Assembly (NCBI GenBank): GCA_946886185.1 | Contig: CAMPIC010000040.1 | Coordinates: 1-11,467 of the forward strand | Length of the DNA: 11,467 nucleotides | DNA from: an uncultured bacterium | GTDB taxonomy: Bacteria; Eisenbacteria; RBG-16-71-46; CAIMUX01 | Direction of reading: 5' to 3' | Shown: positions 5,817 to 11,467 of the stretch, piece after piece | Layout of the letters: every line of letters starts with the position of its first letter | Position numbering within the stretch: the stretch's first letter is position 1 | Translations under genes and position numbers: made by a program | The notes under the pieces: model-generated | Databases searched by the model: none | What the model was told of the DNA's origin: nothing | What the model saw: the letters and a program-made list of their open reading frames with translations, nothing else

Positions 5817-7619
5817 GTGACTCGTTCGTTTTGGATTCTGGTGGCGCTGCTGGCCGTGCTTGGCGGATTCCGCGGTTCTCCCTTCCTCCTTCTGGCGGCA
5901 ATTCTCCTGACGGCGCTCGGGGCAGTGGTCCATATCTGGGGTCGCTTCGCCCTGCGCGGAATCGAGTGCCGGAGAACGGTCACTCCCACCCACGTCGAAG
6001 TCGGCGATACGGTTCAGGTCGCGATCGAGATCGTGAACGACAAGGCGATGCCTCTCCCCTGGCTGCGTGTCGACGCTCCTCTTCCGACTGCACTCCGACT
6101 GGAAAGCGGAGGCGAATCGGATCGACCGATCTCGTATCTGGTTGGGCTATCACCCAACGATCGGGTCGTGGAACGGTTCGAGGTCCGCGTGCAGGCGCGG
6201 GGTATTCATGAGCTGGGACCCGTCTGGCTGCGGACGGCGGACCCACTGGGATTCAAGATCGTTCGATCCAGAACGCGGCTGGGAGGCTGCGTGGTAGCTC
6301 TGCCAGCGGTTGTGCCCCTGGAGCGTCTCGGACTCGACCCATCATTCCAACTGCAGGAGCGCCACCATGAAGATGATTTTAAGTCAGTTGGAAATCGAGA
6401 CGAATCGACTTCGCTGAATGGATCCATCGTACTGATCACGGACTTGCACCAAGTCTCCAACCTCGATGCGGAGTGGATCTTGAGCGCGGCGAGGTCGATC
6501 GCGAGCGCTGCTCTCGGTGCCGGGCATGAGGTCGGTTTGGAGACTGGGGCGTTCCTGCCGGGCACGCGGCGACGGATCGTGGCGCGGTCTGGACGCGGCG
6601 CCGACCAGGCCGCTCGGATCGCGGAAGCACTGGCGACCGTCTCCTTCCAGCCAGGGCTTTCGACGGACCGTGTCATCCGACGAGCTGCCCGTCGCCACGA
6701 TATCGAAACGATCATTTTGGTAATTTCGACGAGGCCATCAGTCGCGCGCGACCTTAAAGAACGATCGTCCTATGTTCCAAGCGCGGCGTCAGAGGTACTC
6801 GGGCAATCCTTATTGAGTCGACGCAGACTCGAGTTCTCATTCCTGCCGCCTCCGCCCCCGGACTTTCTCCCAAGGATCGACGTCTCCGAGACGAAGGTCT
6901 CCGAGACCATGGTCCCATCCTCGGGCGCTGACACGGCCGCACCATCGCGTGCGGACCAACCTGTCAAAGACGATTTCGACAGCTGGAACCGCACCGTTTT
7001 TCTTCCGCTCGCGCGACTCCTGCTGCGTCTCTCCTGGGTTTGGCCGTGGACGCTGCTACTCAGCCAGATCGCCCTCCCCGGCATCGAGCCGGGGGTCAGT
7101 CTCGGCTCGCTCATCCTGCTCAGCTGGACGGGTCATGCGCTGGGCCGGCTCCGTCTTCATGGACGACGTCGGATCTCGAGGTGGGCTCCGTTCTTCGTCG
7201 TGGCGGTGGGCACGTTGGCGGTCCTGGGAACGAGCTGGCTCCTCTCGTATCGATCGATGCTTCCGATCTGGGAGCTGGCCTGGCTCCGCGATCTGGGTCT
7301 GGAGATGCTCCAAGGAGGCCCGACGACGGTGCGCCGCGCGCTCGCCATCGTGGCCGCGGCATTCGTTTGTGTAGGCGCGGTCGTGGACGCCGAGGAGCCG
7401 TCCGATCACGCGTCCATCTGGAGCGCCTTCGTGTCCGCGATCCTTCTGGTCATCGCTCAGGCGTCCATCGTCGAATTCGCTTCGGACCCGCGGGTGCATG
7501 CCCCGACCTCGTGGCTCCTGTTCGCCTTCTCGGTGGGGTTGCTCGCTCTGATCGCGAGCGGAGCTCGATTGGGGCACCGGCTCGAGCCGAAGGCCCGGCG
7601 GCCGTGGCAGCCGAGTTGA
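5817..7619 (+). CDS. DUF58-like membrane protein fused to a multi-TM C-terminal domain; DUF58 signature segment missing
   Basis: 600 residues. GTG at 5817 is the first start after an in-frame stop at 5805. The ribosome site is poor. Two TM helices (about 5-41), then a beta-rich segment (50-165, ending RTADPLGFKIVR), match the start of DUF58 proteins. A vWA-like part (about 202-310: GSIVLITDL, ILSAARSIASAALGAGHEVGLET) matches their second half. Between them, where the family has its REYxPGDxxRxIxWxxxAR signature, there is only a short link, EDDFKSVGNRDESTSL (185-200). About 25-30 residues appear to be lost in frame. A Pro-rich linker (343-385) leads to about six TM helices (397-585). The WLRDLGLEMLQGGPTTVRRAL stretch recalls the membrane part of DUF4129-type proteins, which is only inference. 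No MoxR ATPase, the usual partner, adjoins it. The role is unknown. Confidence 0.75.
   Translation: MTRSFWILVALLAVLGGFRGSPFLLLAAILLTALGAVVHIWGRFALRGIECRRTVTPTHVEVGDTVQVAIEIVNDKAMPLPWLRVDAPLPTALRLESGGESDRPISYLVGLSPNDRVVERFEVRVQARGIHELGPVWLRTADPLGFKIVRSRTRLGGCVVALPAVVPLERLGLDPSFQLQERHHEDDFKSVGNRDESTSLNGSIVLITDLHQVSNLDAEWILSAARSIASAALGAGHEVGLETGAFLPGTRRRIVARSGRGADQAARIAEALATVSFQPGLSTDRVIRRAARRHDIETIILVISTRPSVARDLKERSSYVPSAASEVLGQSLLSRRRLEFSFLPPPPPDFLPRIDVSETKVSETMVPSSGADTAAPSRADQPVKDDFDSWNRTVFLPLARLLLRLSWVWPWTLLLSQIALPGIEPGVSLGSLILLSWTGHALGRLRLHGRRRISRWAPFFVVAVGTLAVLGTSWLLSYRSMLPIWELAWLRDLGLEMLQGGPTTVRRALAIVAAAFVCVGAVVDAEEPSDHASIWSAFVSAILLVIAQASIVEFASDPRVHAPTSWLLFAFSVGLLALIASGARLGHRLEPKARRPWQPS
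6881..6908. repeat. Pair of adjacent 13-nt palindromes in the linker codons
   Basis: cgtctccgagacg (6881-6893) and ggtctccgagacc (6896-6908) are each self-complementary around a central c and are separated by aa. The outermost base pair differs between them (C-G against G-C), yet pairing is kept in both. They encode the VSETKVSET linker of the DUF58-like protein. This may be a simple coding duplication. Confidence 0.6.
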
Positions 7620-7803
7620 GTTGGCGGTCATGAGCGAGTGCGCGAGGATGCGAGCGGGCGACGAGAGGCGACGGGACGAGGGTGACGCGCTAGACTCCGC
7701 GTTGCTCCCGCGGCTCGACAGAGGTCATTCGACGAGGTCGGGCGTGGAGTACGCCAGTACGGCAACCGGCACGAGACCGGACCGAGGACAACCAAGAAGG
7801 GGG

Positions 7804-8469
7804 ATGCGCGTGGGTACAGGGAAGAACGCGATGCACGGCTCGATCCGTTGGGTCACGGGGCTGATGCTCTCATCGGTGCTGGTCGCCTCGCTGGGATGCG
7901 GCAAGACAGAGCAGAGTGAGTCATCCGACGGGCAGTCTCGTCCCGGCGAGTCGCCCGCGGCGTCTTCCCAGGCTGGGAATGCCGAAATGGCCAACCCACA
8001 CGCCACGGGGAGCGGAGAGCTCGAATGGACGGCTGGGTCGAGCTGGATCACCGAGCAGCCGAGCTCGGGAATGCGCAAGGCCCAGTACCGCGTGCCGGGT
8101 CCGGGCGGAGACGCCGAACTGGCGGTGTTCTATTTCGGACCGGGCCAGGGCGGAGATGCCATGTCGAACGCGACGCGTTGGGCCAACCAGTTCACCAAGG
8201 AAGACGGGTCCCCGAGCGTCGACCAGATGAAGACGCGGGACGCAGAGGTCAACGGCATGCCGGTCACCTTCGTGGAAGTCGCCGGCACCTACACCAACAC
8301 GATGGTGAGTCCCGATCCCTATCCGGGCTACGCGTTGTTGGGCGCGATCGTGCAGGGGCCGGACGCGAACTGGTTTTTCAAGTTGACCGGGCCGTCCAGC
8401 ACGATCGAAGCAGCGCGAGCCGACTTCGAGCAGATGATCCAAAGCGCCCATCCGAAGAATCACGGCTGA
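7804..8469 (+). CDS. Predicted lipoprotein of unknown function
   Basis: 221 residues from ATG 7804. GTG 7810 and ATG 7831 are alternatives: 7831 has AGGGA about 9 nt upstream and gives a more typical 22-residue signal peptide. A hydrophobic stretch ends at VASLGC (Cys32 in this numbering), a probable lipobox with a non-canonical Ser at -3. A Ser/Gly/Glu-rich tether follows (33-72). The globular part (73-217) opens with LEWTAGSSWITEQPSSGMR and contains AELAVFYFGPGQGGDAMSNA, RWANQF, and a closing WFFKLTGPSSTIEAARADFEQM. It resembles uncharacterised secreted alpha/beta proteins with a PsbP/DcrB/Mog1-like look; that likeness is recalled, not computed. It lies 184 bp after the DUF58-like gene on the same strand. 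The open frame continues upstream to 7621, but that part is low-complexity and Arg-rich and precedes the signal peptide. Confidence 0.72.
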   Translation: MRVGTGKNAMHGSIRWVTGLMLSSVLVASLGCGKTEQSESSDGQSRPGESPAASSQAGNAEMANPHATGSGELEWTAGSSWITEQPSSGMRKAQYRVPGPGGDAELAVFYFGPGQGGDAMSNATRWANQFTKEDGSPSVDQMKTRDAEVNGMPVTFVEVAGTYTNTMVSPDPYPGYALLGAIVQGPDANWFFKLTGPSSTIEAARADFEQMIQSAHPKNHG

Positions 8470-8502
8470 TTGCGCTCATCATCGACTTGAAACACGCGCA
8501 GC

Positions 8503-8952
8503 TCAGTGGTCGAGGAGGCGACGGCAGTAGTTGATCTGTCCGAGATGATAGTTGAGGTGGCAGAGGATCCATGGAAGCCACCGCCCCAGAGGCTGGGTCT
8601 CGTCCGCGATTGCCGTGGGAACTTCGCGAGTCAAATCCGACTCCGCCAATCCGACGAAGGTTCGATCGACCTGCTCACGCGCGCTCTCGACGCGGCGAAG
8701 GAGCTCGCTCCGGGAGACCCGTGGCGTGGCGAATTCCGCGGGGCGATCGCGCACGTAATCGCTCCCGCCCAGCTGCGCTCCGATGAAGTGCTCCAGGTTT
8801 CCAGCCAGGTGTAGGCAAAGGTTGCCCGCGGGGTTGGTGATCCCCGGCGCTCGCTTCCAGATGGCATCCTCATTCATGAACGCTTCGATCTCCGCGCGCA
8901 GGCGGTCGATGTGCCGGAGATAGTCCTCGCGCAAGCCTTCGATGATCGTCAA
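8503..8952 (-). CDS. DinB-superfamily protein (four-helix, putative metal-binding)
   Basis: 149 residues from a TTG start at 8952, chosen because GGGGG lies just upstream and the DinB fold begins at once (GLREDYLRHIDRLRAEIEAF). No in-frame ATG exists near here. The open frame extends to 9231, but the extra 93 residues are low-complexity and look non-coding. Four helices are evident. The three histidines that bind a metal in the family are visible: His48 (LCLHLAGNLEHF) and the HxxxH of CHLNYHLGQ (132 and 136). DinB/DUF1572-like proteins are often thiol-dependent transferases or damage-induced proteins of unknown substrate. The substrate here cannot be told. The gene converges on the lipoprotein gene with a 33-bp gap and diverges from the ECF sigma gene. 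The family call is good; the start is uncertain. Confidence 0.8.
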   Translation of the reverse strand: MTIIEGLREDYLRHIDRLRAEIEAFMNEDAIWKRAPGITNPAGNLCLHLAGNLEHFIGAQLGGSDYVRDRPAEFATPRVSRSELLRRVESAREQVDRTFVGLAESDLTREVPTAIADETQPLGRWLPWILCHLNYHLGQINYCRRLLDH

Positions 8953-9372
8953 CTGTTCCCCCGTTTCTGCCGTGAAGTCCCATGCATGCTTGTCCGCTCG
9001 GCGAGCCCTGTCGTCTTCGCTCGGGAGGTTCGCACGCCCATCGAGCTGAAGACCGCGCGGCGCCGCTGACCGATCGACCGATCCGACAATCTGACTCGAG
9101 ACGCCGACCGGAGGCAACTGCGGCGGCGCCGCCGCGCACTCAAGCACGGTGGGCCCAGGGATCCGGCACCCGAGGCTCACGAGAGAGCGCCCAGAGCGCG
9201 GCGCCACCAAGACACTGCGCGAATACCGCACGCAAAGAGGGGGGACTTCCCGGTCCTCGGCGCACGAGTTCGGCGTCCGAGATCGGAATCATCATTTTTC
9301 CGTGAACAAAATAGGGGCGGCCCTCGTCCTTCCCTCCGCCGGGATCTCAACTCCTTCGAAAGAGGAGCGCGC
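8953..9372. other. 420-bp intergenic region between divergent DinB-like and ECF sigma genes
   Basis: No gene is convincing here. It contains two GC palindromes sharing the core gcggcgccgc (9057-9066 and inside 9120-9135), an 8-bp tandem repeat gaccgatc (9068-9083) and a sharp AT-rich island (9287-9313) upstream of the sigma gene. It must contain promoters for both flanking genes. Confidence 0.6.
9285..9312 (+). promoter_or_regulatory. Candidate promoter of the ECF sigma gene
   Basis: In a marked AT-rich island, GGAATC (9285-9290) and CAAAAT (9307-9312) are 16 nt apart, about 60 nt before the start codon. The GGAA-type -35 is common among promoters read by ECF sigma factors, so self-activation is possible. 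The motif match is short, and this is a suggestion only. Confidence 0.3.
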
Positions 9373-9942
9373 ATGCCTGCGCACGGGTCCCGTTCCGTCA
9401 TCGACCGGGAGGTTCCGGACCGGATCCTGGTCGACCGCTTCCTGATCGATCGCGACGAGCGCGACTTTCGAACCCTCTATCGGCGATTCTCGCCCGCCTT
9501 GACTCAGATCGTGCTCCGCTTCGTGCGCGGCAACTATGCCGACGCGGAAGAGGTGCTGCAGACCACCTGGGTCCGAGCGGTGCGCGGCATGCCCGGCTTC
9601 CGGTGGGAGTCGAGTCTCAAGAGCTGGCTCACCGGGATCGCGCTCAACTGTTCCCGCGAGCACTTGCGGAGAGTGCGGCGTCACGACACGAGTGAATCGA
9701 TCGAGCTCCACGACCCGGTCGCGCCGACGCGGCCTCCGCGCGAGATCTCGCGAGTCGAATTGGAACGGGCGATCGCAGGGCTGCCTGCCGGTTACCGCGC
9801 TGTCTTGATCCTCCATGATCTCGAGGGGTACACGCACCTGGAGATCGGAAGCATCCTGGGAGTCCAGGAAGGGACGTCGAAGAGCCAGCTCTTCCGGGCG
9901 CGGCGCGCGCTCCGTACGCGGCTGGCGTCGCCGGCCTGCTGA
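9373..9942 (+). CDS. ECF-type RNA polymerase sigma factor
   Basis: 189 residues. ATG at 9373 has GAGGAG (9362-9367) 5 nt upstream. Sigma region 2 spans about 31-103, with DFRTLYRRFSPAL, the DAEEVLQTTWVRA core-binding motif (57-69) and the FRWESSLKSWLTGIALN stretch. After a Pro-rich linker, region 4 (129-184) has LPAGYRAVLILHDLEGYTHLEIGSIL and the recognition helix GVQEGTSKSQLFRARRAL. There is no sigma region 1.1 or 3 and no C-terminal extension, so this is a minimal ECF sigma directing RNA polymerase to a specific regulon. An anti-sigma gene would be expected directly downstream, but the next gene, 31 bp away, is the convergent response regulator. The upstream neighbour is a divergent DinB-like gene. 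The ECF group cannot be assigned by eye. Confidence 0.93.
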   Translation: MPAHGSRSVIDREVPDRILVDRFLIDRDERDFRTLYRRFSPALTQIVLRFVRGNYADAEEVLQTTWVRAVRGMPGFRWESSLKSWLTGIALNCSREHLRRVRRHDTSESIELHDPVAPTRPPREISRVELERAIAGLPAGYRAVLILHDLEGYTHLEIGSILGVQEGTSKSQLFRARRALRTRLASPAC

Positions 9943-9982
9943 TCGGGGAACCCGATGCGTCGATGCCGGCCCGCTATCCGGC
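9942..9982. terminator. Hairpins between convergent sigma and response-regulator genes
   Basis: The stem atcggg/cccgat closes on a GAA loop (9942-9956), starting in the sigma stop codon. The stem gccgg/ccggc (9965-9982) overlaps the regulator stop. Neither has a T-tract. In a 31-bp convergent gap they may serve as a shared transcript end. Confidence 0.35.
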
Positions 9983-10648
9983 GAACCGATAACCGGCGCG
10001 GTGGACGGTGATGATGAGCCGGGGATTGGCCGGATCGTCCTCGAGCTTGCGCCGCAGCTTGGCCACATGCATGTCGACGGTGCGGGTGAGCGGCGCTTCT
10101 TGATATCCCCAGACCGCGTCGAGCAAGGTCTGGCGCTCGACCACCTCTCCGCGATGATCCACCAGGTACGCGAGCAGCCGGAACTCGCGCGGAGACAGGT
10201 CGAGCTGCTTGCCGTTCTTGTGCACCTCGCGCTTTTCCAGGTCGAGATACACATCGCCGAATTGCATCACGTTGGACGCGTGCGGCGAGGCGCGGCGTAG
10301 GAGCGCTTCGACCCGGGCCAGGAGCTCGAGGAAGCCGAACGGTTTGCTCACGTAATCGTCCGCGCCTGCGCGCAGCCCGATCACCTTGTCAATCTCCTGG
10401 GACCGGGCCGTGAGCATGATGATCGGGAGGCGCGAACCCTGCTGGCGGAGCTTCCGGCACACATCCAGGCCGCTCATCCGCGGAAGCATCACATCCAGGA
10501 TGAGCAGATCGGGAGGATCGGAGTCCGCGGCGCGCAACCCGCTGGCTCCATCGTCGGCCAGCCGGACCTCATACCCTTCCGATTCGAAGCCATCGCGCAG
10601 CGCCGCCGCCATGGACGGATCGTCCTCGACGATCAAGACCCGGTTCAC
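9974..10648 (-). CDS. OmpR/PhoB-family response regulator
   Basis: 224 residues. The receiver domain (1-120) has the acidic pair Asp9/Asp10, the phosphoacceptor Asp52 ([10 protein letters not shown]), Thr80 and Lys102 (YVSKPF), so it should be phosphorylated by the linked kinase. The winged-helix DNA-binding domain (about 127-223) shows [30 protein letters not shown], the recognition-helix region [18 protein letters not shown] and a closing VHRAGYRF. The start is a GTG at 10648, which overlaps the kinase stop by 4 nt (GTGA), so it is probably translated by coupling. The gene order is kinase first, regulator second. Targets are unknown. It is PhoB/VicR-like in shape, but nothing in the window supports a specific name. 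Confidence 0.95.
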   Translation of the reverse strand: MNRVLIVEDDPSMAAALRDGFESEGYEVRLADDGASGLRAADSDPPDLLILDVMLPRMSGLDVCRKLRQQGSRLPIIMLTARSQEIDKVIGLRAGADDYVSKPFGFLELLARVEALLRRASPHASNVMQFGDVYLDLEKREVHKNGKQLDLSPREFRLLAYLVDHRGEVVERQTLLDAVWGYQEAPLTRTVDMHVAKLRRKLEDDPANPRLIITVHRAGYRFAG

Positions 10649-11467
10649 TCCGCGGGCTCCTCCTCGTGCGACTCTCCATCGCTCGGCAGCCAGAAGGTGA
10701 AGACGCTTCCCTTGCCGAGCCGGCTCTCCACCGAAACCGTTCCTCCGTGCGCGCGCACGACGTGCTCCACGATCGATAGGCCGAGTCCGGTGCCTTTGAC
10801 ATCGTGGACCGCGCCCTGGTTCACGCGGTGGAAGCGATCGAAGATCCGCTCCTGCTCTGCGCGCGCGATCCCGCGACCATGATCGATCACGCGGACTCCC
10901 GTCTGGTCAGCCTCTTTCTGGATCTGCACGATTACGTCTCGGCTCTCTTCAGAATACTTGACCGCGTTCTCCAGGAGATTGTCGATCGCCAGGCCGATGG
11001 CGTCGGCATCCAGGGGGATCGGCGGGAGCGCGGGAATCGGCTCCATCTCGATCCGGAACCCGCTCACTTCCGGGCGCTGCCGGAAGCGATCGACCCGTTC
11101 CTGCACGAGCTCCCCCAGGTCGATCGGTTCGAAGTGGTAGATCTTGCGTCCCGACTCGATGCGCGAGAAATCGAGGACCTTGTCGACGAGCCGGGCAAGC
11201 CGCGTGCTCTCCGCCTCGATCCGTTCGCCGTACTCGCGCACTTTCTCGGGAGACTGCACTCTGCCGGCGCGCAGGAGCTCCGCGAAGACGCGAATCGAAG
11301 CGATCGGAGTGCGGAGCTCGTGCGAAACGTTGGACACGAAGTCGGACTTCATCCGCGAGAGACGGATCGATCGATTGGCCGCGCGCGCTGCAAGCACGAC
11401 CCCACCCAGCAACACTGCGGAAATCACGATCGAGAGGATCAGGTTGAAGCGAAGATTGGCGCGCGCC
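10645..11467 (-). CDS. Membrane sensor histidine kinase, N-terminus cut by window edge
   Basis: The last 273 residues are visible; the sensor part lies beyond the edge. The fragment opens with the end of an extracytoplasmic or linker part (ARANLRFN), then a TM helix ([19 protein letters not shown]) and a short juxtamembrane linker ([17 protein letters not shown]). The H-box is [12 protein letters not shown], with the phosphorylated His codon at 11320-11322. The ATPase part has the N-box [12 protein letters not shown]1 DHGRGI, an F-box (RIFDRFHRV) and G2 [10 protein letters not shown]. All catalytic motifs are intact. It is the partner of the response regulator, whose start codon overlaps its stop. 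An acidic tail, [11 protein letters not shown], ends the protein. Codons past the edge are unknown, so the internal GTG at 11427 is not the start. Confidence 0.95.
   Translation of the reverse strand, partial: ARANLRFNLILSIVISAVLLGGVVLAARAANRSIRLSRMKSDFVSNVSHELRTPIASIRVFAELLRAGRVQSPEKVREYGERIEAESTRLARLVDKVLDFSRIESGRKIYHFEPIDLGELVQERVDRFRQRPEVSGFRIEMEPIPALPPIPLDADAIGLAIDNLLENAVKYSEESRDVIVQIQKEADQTGVRVIDHGRGIARAEQERIFDRFHRVNQGAVHDVKGTGLGLSIVEHVVRAHGGTVSVESRLGKGSVFTFWLPSDGESHEEEPAE

Noticed and set aside
5687..5989. N-terminal extension of proS
   Set aside because: Synthetases of this type begin at the MLLSQ equivalent. The extension is Arg/Pro-rich, overlaps the divergent gene's start, and a good ribosome site lies before 5686.
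7621..7803. Upstream extension of the lipoprotein frame
   Set aside because: It is low-complexity and Arg/Glu-rich and would bury the signal peptide inside the protein.
8466..8506. Imperfect inverted repeat between the convergent lipoprotein and DinB-like genes
   Set aside because: Nine paired bases are split by an internal loop around a 20-nt loop with no T-tract, too weak to call a terminator.
8953..9231. Upstream extension of the DinB-like frame
   Set aside because: It is Pro/Ser/Arg-rich with no fold, and family proteins start near GLREDYLRHIDRL. It is kept only as an alternative start.

Overview
The window is GC-rich, Gram-negative-type bacterial chromosome that looks ordinary and densely coded. 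The best lineage guess is Candidatus Eisenbacteria or a related high-GC phylum of the FCB group. This rests on the large secreted CHRD-repeat protein, which ends in a FlgD-like / type IX (Por) secretion C-terminal domain, combined with high-GC codon use. It is inference, because there is no rRNA in the window.

Layout. Positions 1-3466 (minus strand) hold a cell-envelope block: a DUF4097-type exported protein cut by the left edge (1-648), a 274-bp gap with two hairpins, and an 847-residue secreted protein with six tandem CHRD repeats (923-3466). A 507-bp intergenic stretch separates this from proS (3974-5686, minus), a full-length bacterial prolyl-tRNA synthetase with an editing domain. Divergent from proS, on the plus strand, are a membrane-anchored DUF58-like protein with an unusual multi-TM C-terminal half (5817-7619) and a predicted lipoprotein (7804-8469). 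A small DinB-like metal-binding-fold protein (8503-8952, minus) converges on the lipoprotein gene.

After a 420-bp divergent intergenic region comes an ECF-type sigma factor (9373-9942, plus) with no visible anti-sigma gene. It converges on a two-component pair on the minus strand: an OmpR-family response regulator (9974-10648) and a sensor histidine kinase that runs off the right edge (10645-11467). The kinase and regulator overlap by 4 nt (GTGA), which points to translational coupling.

Working together: apart from proS, the genes concern envelope and export functions (secreted CHRD protein, DUF4097, DUF58 membrane protein, lipoprotein) and transcriptional signalling (ECF sigma, HK/RR). Nothing visible ties the regulators to particular targets here. 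I see no mobile element, CRISPR array, tRNA or rRNA, and no convincing new multi-gene system. The oddest items are the DUF58-like gene, which lacks the family signature segment and carries a fused membrane domain, and the six-fold CHRD protein with a conserved histidine pattern.
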